Shown: positions 9,989 to 21,368 of the stretch, piece after piece
Layout: each line of letters opens with the position of its first letter
Numbering within the stretch: position 1 is the stretch's first letter
DNA from: Acidiphilium sp.
GTDB lineage: Bacteria; Pseudomonadota; Alphaproteobacteria; Acetobacterales; Acetobacteraceae
Length of the DNA stretch: 64,000 bases
NCBI GenBank assembly: GCA_027449105.1
Contig: DAIDMG010000001.1
Span: forward strand, 1 to 64,000
Direction of reading: 5' to 3'
The notes under the pieces: generated by a model
The model's database searches: none
Told to the model about the DNA's origin: nothing
Seen by the model: only the letters and a program-made list of their open reading frames with translations
Position numbers and translations under genes: made by a program

Positions 9989-12623
9989 CTACCGCGTTCG
10001 CAGGTTCAACGCCAAGAAACTTTCGTCGCAAAGCATAGATTGCAGATAACGCGTCGCGGGGTGTCATCTGGTCGGGATCCATTGCCGCGAGCGCTTCTAT
10101 GACGCGAGAGCCGTCATCAGGCCCAGCGCTTGAGCCGGCCGTTGCGTCGAATAAGGGCAATGGCTGTGCAGTCCTGTCGGAGCGTTCTGCTGCACGCAGT
10201 AAGAATTCTGCGCGCCGAACGACCGAGGCCGGGACACCGGCAAGCTTGGCAACATGCACGCCCCAGCTTCGGGCGGCCGCTCCATCGATCACCTCATGCA
10301 GAAACACGATTTCACCCCGCCATTCCTTCACGCGCATCGTTCGCAAAGATAGCCTTGGAAGCGCCTCTGCCAAAACCGTCAGATCATGAAAATGCGTTGC
10401 AAAAATGGCGCGGCAGCGAATTGTTCCGTGTAAAGCCTCGAGCACCGCCTGGGCGATCGCCAGCCCATCACGCGTTCCAGTGCCACGACCAATCTCGTCA
10501 ATAATCACGAAACTACGTGGCCCGGCCTGGTTTAAGATCGATGCGGTTTCGATCATCTCGACCATGAAGGTTGATCGTCCAGCCGCGAGATCATCGGCAG
10601 CCCCTACCCGCGAGAACAACCGATCCACAAGCCCAATCCTCGCGGAGTCGGCTGGTACGGGAAGCCCCGCCTGTGCCAAGACGACTATCAGTGCGTTTTG
10701 CCGCAGAAACGTTGATTTCCCTGCCATGTTAGGGCCGGTGAGAAGCATCAGCCGGTGATCGGGTGAAAGATCGGCATCGTTCGCGATGAAGCTTTGGCCG
10801 GGAGGCAGGGCAGCTTCCACAACGGGGTGCCTGCCACCCAGGATTTCAAAAGCCGCGTCGCCGGTCAGCTGTGGGACGCACCAGCGCAAACCTGTAACCA
10901 GGCTGGCTGCTGATTGTGCGACGTCAAGGCCGGCGAGGGTTTCCGCGACAGCGCCAAGCCTTTCGGCGTCGGCTACCACCCGGTGGCGCAACATCGCCAG
11001 GATCCAACTCTCCCGTGCGGCCGCTCGGCCGTGCGCCTCGGCGATCCGCTGATCCAGCGCCACCAGCTCCGGATGCGAAAATCGGGCGGCCGAGGCGAGA
11101 CCCTGACGGAGCAAAAGTTCGGGAAATTCGCGCAAGGTATCGATTGCGCTGGAAGGTACCTCAATTACATAACCGAGCTGTGCGTGGTACCGGATTTTGA
11201 GGTTCGGTACGCCGAACTGTCGTGCAAAGGCACTCTGCATTCCTGCGACTACGCGACGCGACTCATCGCGCAGTTGGCGTTCGGAGTCGAGTTCCGCATC
11301 AAATCCGGGACGGATTGACTCCGCATCGCCTGATCGGGCAGGTGGTGTGTCGACCAGCGCTGCCCGCAGTACTGCATGAAGTTCCGTAGGGATCGCAGGC
11401 ATGGTCAACATCGCCGGGAGCGACGCGGAACCTAGCTGCTTCAGCATCTCAGCGGCTCGTTCAGCGACTTCGAGCGCGTCGCGTACTAACCCGAGATCGC
11501 GCGGAGATACGGGACGTACGCGTGCAACCGGATCCTCTTCGGCCAAACCTAATCGGACGAGCGAGCGGGCGAGGTCTGCTGCGCCCCGCAACACGGCGCG
11601 TAGTTCGTCCAGAAGCATCGGGTGATCCGAAAGCATCCGCCACGCTGTCTGCCGTGAAATTAGAGTGGCTTGATCATCAAGAGGATTTACAATCCAGTGA
11701 GCCAAGAGCCGCGCGCCCGCAGCGCTTACGGTATGCTTTACAGTCCGAAGAAGACTACCAGTCTCCTGACCGTTCCGATCATGCACCAGATCCAGGCTGG
11801 CTCGCGTCGCGGCGTCCATCGTTAGAAGTCCGGACTCGAGTGGGCGCTTGGGCCGTGCCAATCGTACCTGGGCAATCCCGTGACAGCGCTCAATATGTCT
11901 CACCGCATGCGCTGCAGCAATGGCTTCTTCGTCGGTGAAGGCGCCAAAAGCTTCGATGGAAGAGACCCCGAAACTTCGGGCGAGAATGTGCCGCGCCGTG
12001 GTTGCGGTCGGCGGGAGTTCCGTGGCGCTCCGCCGGTCTGCAAGACCAGTAAGATCAATTTGATCCGGCGAAAGGATCTCTGCCGGGTCAAGTCTCCCCA
12101 GCAAGCTCGGTAGGTCTCGTGCTAAAATTGATGCAGTTTCGAACAATCCGGTTGAAGCATCGAGCCAGGCTGCGCCAATCCTGTTGTCCTGCGCTGCCAA
12201 TGCAAGAAGCAGTCTGGTGCTCCCCGGCTCCAATAACGCCTCTTCCGTGATTGTGCCCGGTGTGATCAGCCGAACCACCGCTCGGTCGATAGGCGCTTTG
12301 CCGCCTCGCGCCCGTGCTGTTTCAGGGGCTTCCAGCTGCTCGGCGATGGCAACCCGAAAGCCGCGCCTTACTAGTCTGGCCAGAGCCGCATCTCTCTGGC
12401 TAACCGGAACGCCGCACATCGGAATCGGTTGCCCCCGGTGAGTGCCGCGGCTGGTTAAAGCGATATCCAGAGCGGTTGAAGCCGCCTCGGCGTCGTCAAA
12501 AAATAGCTCGTAAAAGTCACCCATTCGAAAAAAAACAAGCGCGTCGGAATAGTCCGACTTTGCCTTGAACCACTGAGCCATGGCGGGGGTCGCGCTGTCA
12601 GCGCCGGAAACCTGCATGATCAT
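9978..12623 (-). CDS. mutS: DNA mismatch repair protein MutS
   Basis: 881 aa; TPAMAQWFKAKSDYSDALVFFRMGDFYELFFDDA, Walker A TGPNMAGKSTFLRQNALI, FVIIDEIGRGT; 11-bp overlap with glnD. Confidence 0.98.
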   Translation of the reverse strand: MIMQVSGADSATPAMAQWFKAKSDYSDALVFFRMGDFYELFFDDAEAASTALDIALTSRGTHRGQPIPMCGVPVSQRDAALARLVRRGFRVAIAEQLEAPETARARGGKAPIDRAVVRLITPGTITEEALLEPGSTRLLLALAAQDNRIGAAWLDASTGLFETASILARDLPSLLGRLDPAEILSPDQIDLTGLADRRSATELPPTATTARHILARSFGVSSIEAFGAFTDEEAIAAAHAVRHIERCHGIAQVRLARPKRPLESGLLTMDAATRASLDLVHDRNGQETGSLLRTVKHTVSAAGARLLAHWIVNPLDDQATLISRQTAWRMLSDHPMLLDELRAVLRGAADLARSLVRLGLAEEDPVARVRPVSPRDLGLVRDALEVAERAAEMLKQLGSASLPAMLTMPAIPTELHAVLRAALVDTPPARSGDAESIRPGFDAELDSERQLRDESRRVVAGMQSAFARQFGVPNLKIRYHAQLGYVIEVPSSAIDTLREFPELLLRQGLASAARFSHPELVALDQRIAEAHGRAAARESWILAMLRHRVVADAERLGAVAETLAGLDVAQSAASLVTGLRWCVPQLTGDAAFEILGGRHPVVEAALPPGQSFIANDADLSPDHRLMLLTGPNMAGKSTFLRQNALIVVLAQAGLPVPADSARIGLVDRLFSRVGAADDLAAGRSTFMVEMIETASILNQAGPRSFVIIDEIGRGTGTRDGLAIAQAVLEALHGTIRCRAIFATHFHDLTVLAEALPRLSLRTMRVKEWRGEIVFLHEVIDGAAARSWGVHVAKLAGVPASVVRRAEFLLRAAERSDRTAQPLPLFDATAGSSAGPDDGSRVIEALAAMDPDQMTPRDALSAIYALRRKFLGVEPANAVDDE

Positions 12624-12806
12624 AATCTATAGAAGCTTGGCTGCGGCGCGAAGAGGCGCTTTGCCGCCTGCACGCCCGCTCATTCTTGTGCGGGGATCCA
12701 ACCATAGCCCGGTCATAGGAATTCTGGGCAGGAACAGGGTGTTCGAGGCGGCATGCGAGAAGACCGATGACGACGGCCGTTTGGAGGGTAGTGCGATCGC
12801 TGCTGG

Positions 12807-14231
12807 TCACGACCCCGCTGTTTGTGCCGGTTGTGGTGTCGTGTGGGTGAGGTCGACCACAATCCAGGCTGGGCCGTCGGGGCCGTTGACCAGTAACGAC
12901 GCCTGCTTCCTGCCAGCGAGCTGCTTTTCGAGCTGACCCGGCGTTGTCACGAACACCGGGCCAACGGCCTGGATAACGCTGTTTGCTGCCAAGCCAGCGC
13001 GCTTGGCCGGGCCGTCCGCTGTGATCGCAACGACCAGTACTCCATCTGCTCCGGGGCTGGCGATCACGCTGATGCCGAGTGCTGGAAGATGGTCCGGCTT
13101 CGGCTGGCTTTTCTTGCTATGAGGCAATTTTCCGACCGGCAGCGATTTTGGGGAGGAGACGAGAATGCTTGCCCGGTGGACGATACCGCGGCGAAAAAAA
13201 GTAAGATGCACTTTCTGCCCAACCGCACGCTCGCCAATGGACACTGAAAAACTATGGGCGTCGGTTAACGATCTTCCGTCGATCGCGGTGATCAGGTCTC
13301 CAGGCTTTAGAATACCTGCCGCCGGCCCGTTGGCGACCGCTTCTGCGACAACCACCCCGTCGGTCGACTGCAGATGCCAGGCTTTCTTCATGGCATCCGA
13401 TACATCCTCGATCCGCAGACCAATCCAGCCGCGATCCATTTGGCCATGCGCTATCAATTGTGCTGCCACAGGCTGAACCATGCTCGATGGAATTGCAAAA
13501 CCAACACCAACCGACCCACCCGAGGGCGAGTAAATAGCTGAATCGACGCCGATGACGTGACCGAGCGCGTTGAGCAGCGGTCCACCCGAATTGCCGCGAT
13601 TGATAGCAGCATCGGTCTGGATGAAGTCGTCGTACTTGCCAGAGCCGATGTTACGATGGAGGGCACTAACGATTCCTGCGGAAATCGATGTCCCGAGCCC
13701 AAACGGGTTACCAATGGCCACTACCCAGTCACCAAGTTCCAGCTTGCTGCTTGAGCCGAACTGAAGATAGGGGAATGGGCCGGGGGCCTCAACCTTGAGT
13801 ACTGCCAGGTCGGCTATCTTGTCCACGCCAACTCTTTTGGCATCGTAGACGGAGCCGTTCTGCATGGTTACGGTTATCTGGCTCGCTCCGGCTATGACGT
13901 GATGATTCGTTACGATATAGCCGTTTGGGCTGATGAAGAAACCGGTACCCAATGCCTGGTTAGCTTTCGGTGGTACGATAAGAGTCCCGGTACTCTCTCT
14001 GGTGGAGTCTGCCTGCGCCGAGCCAGCCTCCACGTTGGCGCCCAATCCATGATCGCCCCGCTTCAAGGGATCAATACTCGAGATATCGACGACGGCAGGG
14101 ATTGCATTGTTGGCGATCTGCGAGATCGCCGGCGGCACCGGAATGGCCCATGCGGCGGGGGACAGGGCGGTCAGGGTCGGGAACAGCATCGTACAAGCTG
14201 CGAGAAGAACCAGGAGATGTTTCATGGACAT
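12807..14231 (-). CDS. DegP/HtrA-type periplasmic serine protease with PDZ domains
   Basis: Signal peptide, catalytic contexts NHHVIAGA, DLAVLKV, GNSGGPLLN, two PDZ-like regions. Confidence 0.93.
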   Translation of the reverse strand: MSMKHLLVLLAACTMLFPTLTALSPAAWAIPVPPAISQIANNAIPAVVDISSIDPLKRGDHGLGANVEAGSAQADSTRESTGTLIVPPKANQALGTGFFISPNGYIVTNHHVIAGASQITVTMQNGSVYDAKRVGVDKIADLAVLKVEAPGPFPYLQFGSSSKLELGDWVVAIGNPFGLGTSISAGIVSALHRNIGSGKYDDFIQTDAAINRGNSGGPLLNALGHVIGVDSAIYSPSGGSVGVGFAIPSSMVQPVAAQLIAHGQMDRGWIGLRIEDVSDAMKKAWHLQSTDGVVVAEAVANGPAAGILKPGDLITAIDGRSLTDAHSFSVSIGERAVGQKVHLTFFRRGIVHRASILVSSPKSLPVGKLPHSKKSQPKPDHLPALGISVIASPGADGVLVVAITADGPAKRAGLAANSVIQAVGPVFVTTPGQLEKQLAGRKQASLLVNGPDGPAWIVVDLTHTTPQPAQTAGS

Positions 14232-15076
14232 AGAGTGATCGCGGTTGAGTAGTCGGGCAAGAGGGCGTCGCGGAGCATCGATGCTTCGGTACCGCCAGCG
14301 CGAAGTGTCCGTAACGCTTCTGCCTCGCCTCGCTTAGCCAAACGTCGCCCGTTCTTGTCTGTAAGCAGGAGATGATGCCGATAACGCGGGATGGGCCAGT
14401 GGAACAATGAGCACAAAAGCACCTGAACATCGGTCAGAGGCTTGAGGTCGATGCCTCGGGTGACGAGCGTAACGTTTTGCAGCGCATCGTCATGCGTAAC
14501 ACAGAGATGATAACTTGCTGGCACGTCCTTGCGTGCGAGCACAACGTCGCCGAACCGCGCGGGTTCCGCAGTGATCCACCCTTGTCCGTCCTCGTACCAG
14601 CGCAAGGCCTGCACATGGCGAAGCGCCGCTGCCATGTCGAGCCGAAACGCATAAGAGGCTGCACCTTCCATTTTTCGCTGTATCTCGCTTCTCGGTAAGC
14701 TGCGACAGGTTCCGGGGTAGGGTGCATCAACCTGGTGTGGCGCACCCAATGCTGCGGCGATTTCCTTGCGGGTGCAAAAGCACGGGTAAAGCAAGCCCAT
14801 CGTTTTCAGCTGCTCGATGCGTGCGCGGTATTCCGGCAGATGCTGCGATTGCACCCGTATGGCTCCATCCCAGTCTATGCCGAGCCACGTCAAGTCCTCA
14901 ACAATGGCCGTTACAAATTCTTCGCGGCATCGCTGCTGATCGATGTCCTCGATACGCAACAGGAACTGTCCACCCGCTTCCCGTGCCAGGCGCCATGCAA
15001 ACAGCGCGGATGCAGCGTGGCCACGGTGCAGGAAGCCGGTTGGGCTGGGAGCAAAGCGTGTAACGACGGTATGCAC
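14222..15076 (-). CDS. gluQ: Glutamyl-Q tRNA(Asp) synthetase
   Basis: TRFAPSPTGFLHRGHAASALFAWRLAREAGGQFLLRIEDID; short GluRS-like protein lacking the anticodon-binding domain. Confidence 0.93.
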   Translation of the reverse strand: MHTVVTRFAPSPTGFLHRGHAASALFAWRLAREAGGQFLLRIEDIDQQRCREEFVTAIVEDLTWLGIDWDGAIRVQSQHLPEYRARIEQLKTMGLLYPCFCTRKEIAAALGAPHQVDAPYPGTCRSLPRSEIQRKMEGAASYAFRLDMAAALRHVQALRWYEDGQGWITAEPARFGDVVLARKDVPASYHLCVTHDDALQNVTLVTRGIDLKPLTDVQVLLCSLFHWPIPRYRHHLLLTDKNGRRLAKRGEAEALRTLRAGGTEASMLRDALLPDYSTAITLCP

Positions 15077-15082
15077 GTCCAG

Positions 15083-16399
15083 TTACAAGATGAAGCGGCT
15101 GAGGTCACCCTTTGCTGCTAGCGGTGCAACCCGATCCTCGACCATCGCCGCATCCACAATGATCGTTTGTCCAGCACGATCCGTGGCTCCAAAACTGATT
15201 TCCTCAAGCAAGCGCTCAAGGACTGTGGAAAGCCGGCGTGCGCCGATGTTTTCCACCCGCTCGTTGATGTCGGCCGCCAGCTTGGCGATTGCATCGATCG
15301 CGTCGTCGGCAAATTCCAGATCAACTGCTTCAGTGCCCAGAAGGGCACGATACTGCTTGAGCAGCGAATGCTCAGGTTCGGTTAGGATACGTCGGAAATC
15401 CTCACGTGACAGTGACGCAAGCTCGACACGGATTGGCAATCGTCCCTGTAATTCCGGGAGCAGATCCGAGGGTTTGGCCACGTGGAAGGCGCCAGAGGCG
15501 ATGAACAATATGTGGTCGGTCTTGACCGGACCGTATTTGGTCGAGACTGTGGTGCCTTCGATCAGCGGCAGAAGGTCACGCTGCACCCCCTCGCGTGAAA
15601 CGTCGCCGCCGCGGAATCCTGCCTCGGTACGGGCGCAGATCTTGTCTATTTCGTCGATAAAAACGATGCCGTGGTTTTCAGCAAGCAGGCGTGCATTTTC
15701 GGTTAGGGCCTCGTTATCGAGCAGCCGGTCGGCCTCCTCGCGGATCAGGGCTGCGCGTGCGGCCGCGACACTCATCCGCTTGCGCCCATGACCGCGGGCA
15801 AACATCGATTTCATCATGTCGCCCAGATTGATCACACCGCCGGGCGGCACGCCTGGAATATCAAGCTGACCGATTGGCATTCCGTGTTGCTCGTTGAGTT
15901 CGATGTCGATTTCCTTGTCTTCGAGCTCGCCATCGCGCAGCATCCGGCGGAACCGGCTCCTGGTTTCGGCGCCAGACCCCTCGCCTACCAGTGCTGTCAG
16001 GAGCCGTTCTTCCGCTGCCAGTTCCGCTCGTGCCTGCACACCCTTACGACTCCGGTCACGCAGCATTGTGATCGACACCTCGACGAGGTCACGAACAATG
16101 CTTTCAACATCGCGACCGACATAACCGACTTCCGTGAATTTTGTTGCTTCCACCTTGAGAAAGGGAGCTTGAGCGAGCCTGGCGAGCCGCCGGGCGATTT
16201 CGGTCTTGCCACAGCCCGTCGGCCCTATCATCAGGATGTTCTTTGGTACGACTTCTTCGCGCATTTCCTCCGGTAGCTGCTGGCGCCGCCAGCGATTGCG
16301 CAGAGCGATCGCAACTGCACGTTTGGCGTCGTTCTGACCGATGATGAACCGATCGAGTTCAGAGACGATCTCTCGCGGAGTGTAGGTTGGTGCATCCAT
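15083..16399 (-). CDS. hslU: ATP-dependent protease ATPase subunit HslU
   Basis: [34 protein letters not shown], Walker [17 protein letters not shown]-terminal DLSRFIL. Confidence 0.98.
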   Translation of the reverse strand: MDAPTYTPREIVSELDRFIIGQNDAKRAVAIALRNRWRRQQLPEEMREEVVPKNILMIGPTGCGKTEIARRLARLAQAPFLKVEATKFTEVGYVGRDVESIVRDLVEVSITMLRDRSRKGVQARAELAAEERLLTALVGEGSGAETRSRFRRMLRDGELEDKEIDIELNEQHGMPIGQLDIPGVPPGGVINLGDMMKSMFARGHGRKRMSVAAARAALIREEADRLLDNEALTENARLLAENHGIVFIDEIDKICARTEAGFRGGDVSREGVQRDLLPLIEGTTVSTKYGPVKTDHILFIASGAFHVAKPSDLLPELQGRLPIRVELASLSREDFRRILTEPEHSLLKQYRALLGTEAVDLEFADDAIDAIAKLAADINERVENIGARRLSTVLERLLEEISFGATDRAGQTIIVDAAMVEDRVAPLAAKGDLSRFIL

Positions 16400-16950
16400 T
16401 AGAGTGCTTCTATGATAATGGAATGGTTGGTGAACACGCAGATGTCCGCAGCAATTTTCATCGACCGCCGGGCAATTTCCTCTGCCCCGAGTCCGTCTAC
16501 GGTGATCAGCGCACGCGCTGCCGCAAGCGCGTAATTACCACCAGAGCCTATGGCAATGATACCGTCTTCGGGCTCCAGCACATCGCCATTACCGGTTAAC
16601 GTGAAGGAATGCTGTTTATCGGCGACGGCCATCATGGCCTCGAGGCGACGCAGGTAGCGATCGGTCCGCCAATCCTTTGCCAATTCGACGCAGGCGCGTT
16701 CCAGCTGGTTGGGGAATCGTTCGAGCTTCGTCTCCAGGCGTTCGAGAAGCGTGAACGCATCTGCCGTTGCACCGGCAAACCCGGCGACGACCGCCCCGTT
16801 GCCAATTCGCCGCACTTTCCTGGCGTTGCTCTTGATAACAGTATTGCCCAGACTCACTTGGCCGTCGCCCGCCATCACCACCGAATCGCCCGCGCGCACG
16901 CATAGGATGGTGGTTCCATGCCAGCCGATCGGGTCATTGCTTTGGTTCAT
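16399..16950 (-). CDS. hslV: ATP-dependent protease subunit HslV
   Basis: [26 protein letters not shown]; start set at MNQSND inside the 16986 ORF. Confidence 0.96.
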   Translation of the reverse strand: MNQSNDPIGWHGTTILCVRAGDSVVMAGDGQVSLGNTVIKSNARKVRRIGNGAVVAGFAGATADAFTLLERLETKLERFPNQLERACVELAKDWRTDRYLRRLEAMMAVADKQHSFTLTGNGDVLEPEDGIIAIGSGGNYALAAARALITVDGLGAEEIARRSMKIAADICVFTNHSIIIEAL

Positions 16951-17060
16951 GATAAGGCAGATGGCATTCCAACGGGGTTCCGACAAGCGCAGCCCGTACC
17001 CATTCCCCGGGTTGCGGGTGTATTTTTCACGCCGCGCGATAGCATTCTGCTACAACTCTC

Positions 17061-17519
17061 TTGAACTTTCTTGCCAGGAGACTCAATGGAGCATCCGGAT
17101 CGATACTCTATAGAAAATTCGAGCGCATCATGGTTGCCGCGTTGACGCTGATGCTCGCGATCATCGTCGTGGCGGCCGTGTTGCATCTCGCGGTGAAGTT
17201 TATCAACGACGTTCTCTTTACCTCGTTCGATCCGACGCAGCCGGCGGTGTTCCAGGATTTGTTCGGCGCCATCTTCACTGTTCTCATGGCCCTTGAGTTC
17301 AAGCGGTCGATTTTGGTTGCCAAGGATGATGATGGAGGTGTGGTCCGTGTAAAAATCGTGATTTTGATCGGGTTGCTCGCGATCGTTCGCAAGGTGATTA
17401 TTCTGGATCTCGGTACAGCGCCCGCGCTGCAGATTATCGGCCTGTCGGCAGCATTGCTTGCACTTGGAATCGTCTACTGGCTGGTGCGCGACGGTGACCG
17501 ATACCATGGAACGACGTGA
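17061..17519 (+). CDS. PsiE-family membrane protein (start uncertain: TTG 17061 or ATG 17130)
   Basis: YRKFERIMVAALTLMLAIIVVAAVLHL and LVAKDDDGGVVRVKIVILIGLLAIVRKVIILDL, PsiE-like TM topology. Confidence 0.75.
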   Translation: MNFLARRLNGASGSILYRKFERIMVAALTLMLAIIVVAAVLHLAVKFINDVLFTSFDPTQPAVFQDLFGAIFTVLMALEFKRSILVAKDDDGGVVRVKIVILIGLLAIVRKVIILDLGTAPALQIIGLSAALLALGIVYWLVRDGDRYHGTT

Positions 17520-17570
17520 GCGTCTGATCAAGCCGTGCGCTGCGACGTCGGTTGTCGGCGGACGCCGGTG

Positions 17571-18731
17571 CTAACGGATCAGCGCCGCGAGCAACGCATC
17601 AAGGCGTTTTCGGCCCTCATGCGTTGCAACCAGCCGATCAGGCGTTGCTGCGAGGTATCCTGCCAGAATCGCATCCTTAACAATGCCTGGATCGACTGCC
17701 GCGTACAGCGGAGTACCTGTCCGCGCCGCGAACGCGCCCGCGTGGATCCCGTCGCAGAGACGCAGTCCCATCAACAGGGCTTCACGGGCACGCTCATCGG
17801 GAGGGATCGGTGTTTCGTCGACGCTGCCGTGAGCACGCGCCTCAACTCGTTTGGCCCACTCTTCAGGGCTGCGGTGCCGACGCGTCGCAAGCAATGTTTC
17901 ACCGATCGTGATTCGTCCATGGGCCCCCGGTCCTACGCCCGCATAATCCTGGTAACGCCAGTAGGCGAGATTATGGCGCGATTCGTAGCCGGGTTTTGCA
18001 TAGTTGGAGATTTCGTACGCCGCCAGACCGAAGCGTGCCGCGACTTGGTTCGTCACGTCGTACAGGATTGCCGCTTCCTCATTGTCGGGAAGGAGGAGTT
18101 CCCCGCGTTGGTGGCGAGTATAGAACTTGGTTCCTGGCTCGATGGTGAGCTGATAGAGCGACAGGTGATCAGTACCCACAGAGAGTGCGCGAGCCAGTTC
18201 GCGCTGCCAGGATAGCGGGTTTTGGCCGGGCCTTGCATAGATCAGGTCGAAACTGACCCGGGGAAAGATCGAGCGAGCCAACTCGATGGCTGTCAGGGCC
18301 TCGTCTGCGGAGTGTTCGCGGCCAAGGAACCGCAGGCTCTCATCATCAAGGCTCTGAACACCGATTGAGATGCGATTCACCCCGGCTTCGCGATACCCCC
18401 GGAATCGCTCGATCTCGATGCTGGTTGGGTTGGCTTCCAGCGTGATTTCGACATCCGCATCGGCAACAAAGGCCGATCGGGCGTCCTGGATCAGTGAAGC
18501 CACGCTATCTGGGGCCATCAGACTGGGGGTGCCGCCGCCAAAGAAGATCGAGCCAAGGGCGCGCCGGCCCAGACGCGCAGCTTCGAAAGCGAGTTCTGCC
18601 CGGAGCGCTTTGAGGATCCGCGCTTCCGGAATGTGTTCGCGGACGTGCGAATTGAAGTCGCAGTAGGGGCATTTGGACCGGCAAAACGGCCAGTGAATGT
18701 AGAGTGCCAGACTTTGTCGCATGAATGCCAC
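17571..18731 (-). CDS. hemW: Radical SAM heme chaperone HemW / coproporphyrinogen III oxidase-like
   Basis: LYIHWPFCRSKCPYCDFNSH, FFGGGTPSLM, RISIGVQSLDDESLRFLGREH. Confidence 0.93.
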   Translation of the reverse strand: MAFMRQSLALYIHWPFCRSKCPYCDFNSHVREHIPEARILKALRAELAFEAARLGRRALGSIFFGGGTPSLMAPDSVASLIQDARSAFVADADVEITLEANPTSIEIERFRGYREAGVNRISIGVQSLDDESLRFLGREHSADEALTAIELARSIFPRVSFDLIYARPGQNPLSWQRELARALSVGTDHLSLYQLTIEPGTKFYTRHQRGELLLPDNEEAAILYDVTNQVAARFGLAAYEISNYAKPGYESRHNLAYWRYQDYAGVGPGAHGRITIGETLLATRRHRSPEEWAKRVEARAHGSVDETPIPPDERAREALLMGLRLCDGIHAGAFAARTGTPLYAAVDPGIVKDAILAGYLAATPDRLVATHEGRKRLDALLAALIR

Positions 18732-18919
18732 CCTTTACCACACCTTGCATCGCCTGGGCATCTGCGTCATATCGCCTCGATCGGCCCCAAAACCGATAAT
18801 TCGCACACGAAGCGCCTTCCCCGGCATGCTGATGTCGGGTCCGGTGCCTATTGGCTCTGCTTCGTGGAGGTTTAACCGGACGGCCCATAACCGGGGCCAT
18901 TTTGAAAGGATCATGCATC

Positions 18920-19708
18920 ATGGCGATGCCAGAAGTTTCGCTGCGGCAGTTGCTCGAATCCGGTGTTCATTTCGGTCACAATACGCGCCGCTGGAACCCC
19001 CACATGGCGCCGTTCTTGTTCGGCGTACGCAACCAGGTTCATATTATCGATCTGCAGCAGACGGTTCCGCTGATGGAACGGGCGCTGCGTGAGATTCGCA
19101 ACGTGACCGCCGCAGGTGGTCGGGTTTTGTTTGTTGGAACCAAGCGGGCAGCAGCTGACCACGTTGCCGACGCTGCCAAACGTTGCGGTCAGTACTATGT
19201 GAATCATCGCTGGCTTGGCGGGATGCTGACCAACTGGAAAACGATCACCAATTCGATCCGCAAGTTGCGCCAACTTGAAGAGATGCTGACAGGCGAGGCT
19301 CAGGGGCTGACGAAAAAGGAGCGACTGAACCTGTCGCGTGAACGCGACAAACTTGATCGGGCGCTTGGTGGTATCAAAGACATGGGCGGCTTGCCTGACA
19401 TTCTGTTTATCATCGATACCAACAAGGAAAAACTGGCAGTTGAGGAGGCGAACAAGCTCGGCATTCCGGTAGTCGCGGTGCTGGATTCGAATTCTGATCC
19501 TGAAGGCATTACCCATCCGATTCCGGGGAATGACGACGCGATCCGTGCGATCACGCTCTATTGCGATCTGGTGGCCGGTGCGGTGCTCGACGGCATCAGC
19601 GCCGAGCTGGCCGCGACCGGAGCGGACATCGGTGCTATGGAGGAGTTGCCGGACGCCGGCGCCGCCGATAGTGCGACTGATACCGACAGCGCGCCCGTTG
19701 CGGTGTAA
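18920..19708 (+). CDS. rpsB: 30S ribosomal protein S2
   Basis: [28 protein letters not shown]; start corrected from the ORF start 18851 to MAMPEVS. Confidence 0.98.
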   Translation: MAMPEVSLRQLLESGVHFGHNTRRWNPHMAPFLFGVRNQVHIIDLQQTVPLMERALREIRNVTAAGGRVLFVGTKRAAADHVADAAKRCGQYYVNHRWLGGMLTNWKTITNSIRKLRQLEEMLTGEAQGLTKKERLNLSRERDKLDRALGGIKDMGGLPDILFIIDTNKEKLAVEEANKLGIPVVAVLDSNSDPEGITHPIPGNDDAIRAITLYCDLVAGAVLDGISAELAATGADIGAMEELPDAGAADSATDTDSAPVAV

Positions 19709-19737
19709 CCCGCCCGTTTTTCAAAGGAGATGTGCTG

Positions 19738-20649
19738 ATGGCCGAGATCACCGCAGGAATGGTGAAGGATCTGCGCGAGAAAACTGGCGCAGGCATGATG
19801 GATTGCAAGAAGGCGCTTACGGAGACGGGCGGCGAGATGGAAGCTGCGATCGACTGGCTGCGCAAGAAAGGTCTCGCAGCGGCGGCAAAGAAGTCCGGGC
19901 GGGTAACCGCCGAGGGCTTGGTTGGCGTGGCCCAGGAATCGAATGTGGCAGCCATGGTCGAAGTGAACGCGGAAACAGACTTTGTTGCCCGCAATGAGGC
20001 CTTCCAGAATTTTGTCGAGGCCGTTGCCAGACTTGCGTTGCAAACCGGCGATGACCTGGATGCGCTGAAAGCGGCTGCCTTTCCGGGGACTGGGCGAACG
20101 GTTGCCGAGGAGCTCACGCATCTCGTCGCAACCGTAGGAGAAAATATGACGATCCGCCGGGTTGCGGCGCTTCGCGTGCACAATGGTGCGGTCACGTCCT
20201 ATGTGCACGGCGCCCTCAGGCCGGGGTTGGGCAAGATCGGTGTCATCGTCGCATTGGAAGGGCGCGCCGACGAGGCCATCTATGCTCTGGGGAGGCAAAT
20301 CGGGATGCATGTCGCCGCAACGCGGCCTGACGCCCTGAACATCGCCGATGTTGATCCGGCGGCGCTTGAGCGCGAGAAAGCCATATTGGTTGAGCAAGCC
20401 CGCGCCTCCGGCAAGCCGGACGCGATTATTGCGAAGATGGTCGAAGGGCGGGTGAAGAAATATTATGAGGACGTGGTTCTCCTGGAGCAAACCTGGGTCC
20501 ACGATGGAGAAAGCAAGGTTCGGAACATCCTTGCGAATGCAGGGGCGACACTGACAGGCTTTGTACGGTTTGCTCTCGGAGAAGGAGTTGAAAAGGAAGC
20601 AACCGATTTTGCTGCCGAAGTCGCCGCGGCAGCAGGGGTCGCCGCATAG
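19738..20649 (+). CDS. tsf: Elongation factor Ts
   Basis: [45 protein letters not shown]. Confidence 0.98.
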   Translation: MAEITAGMVKDLREKTGAGMMDCKKALTETGGEMEAAIDWLRKKGLAAAAKKSGRVTAEGLVGVAQESNVAAMVEVNAETDFVARNEAFQNFVEAVARLALQTGDDLDALKAAAFPGTGRTVAEELTHLVATVGENMTIRRVAALRVHNGAVTSYVHGALRPGLGKIGVIVALEGRADEAIYALGRQIGMHVAATRPDALNIADVDPAALEREKAILVEQARASGKPDAIIAKMVEGRVKKYYEDVVLLEQTWVHDGESKVRNILANAGATLTGFVRFALGEGVEKEATDFAAEVAAAAGVAA

Positions 20650-20790
20650 CTGCTCCGGTCAGGCGGAGCCTCGTCGCCCCGTATGCGAGGCGCATCTCCC
20701 ATTGCGTCCAGGGTCCACACTTTTTCTTGACGAAAACGTGAGATCCGGCCTGAAATCGTTTGCCTCATAACAACGTGATGGGAGAAAGCG

Positions 20791-21249
20791 ATGGCGAAAC
20801 GCGCAATGCCCGGAAAGCCGGCTTGGGTGGGGGATTTCACTTCTTTTCTGATGCGGGGCAACGTCGTGGATCTGGCGGTTGCCGTCGTCATTGGCGCCGC
20901 CTTTACCAAGATCGTCAATTCTTTGGTGGGCGATCTGATCAATCCGATCATCGGGTTGATCACTGGTGGCGTAGACTTCTCCAATCATTTCGTGACGCTT
21001 ACCGGAAAGGTGGAACCAACTCTGGAAGCGGCGAAAAAGGCGGGTGCCGTAACGCTTAATTACGGCGTCTTCGTCAATGCCCTTGTGAACTTTGTGATCG
21101 TCGGCTTCGCGATTTTCTGGCTGGTGCGGACGGTGCAGAAGCTCCACGCGAAGCCGGCGCCAGCGCCAGCGGCGCCAACGGCGACCGAGGCGTTGCTTGC
21201 CGAGATTCGTGACCTGTTGAAGGAACAACATGGTCGTTCGGCCGGCTGA
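20791..21249 (+). CDS. mscL: Large-conductance mechanosensitive channel
   Basis: FLMRGNVVDLAVAVVIGAAFTKIVNSLVGDLINPIIG. Confidence 0.97.
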   Translation: MAKRAMPGKPAWVGDFTSFLMRGNVVDLAVAVVIGAAFTKIVNSLVGDLINPIIGLITGGVDFSNHFVTLTGKVEPTLEAAKKAGAVTLNYGVFVNALVNFVIVGFAIFWLVRTVQKLHAKPAPAPAAPTATEALLAEIRDLLKEQHGRSAG

Positions 21250-21368
21250 CGATCGTGGCATGCGGCATAAATGCGTATCAGTCGGTTCCCGAATGCTGGC
21301 GTTTGGCTGGACATCCGAGTCTGCGACGGTCGCTTGCTGTTCTTTTTGGGATCAAAGGAAAAGTACTT

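Noticed and set aside
19558-20502. 314-aa minus-strand ORF
   Set aside because: Shadow ORF antisense to tsf and the end of rpsB
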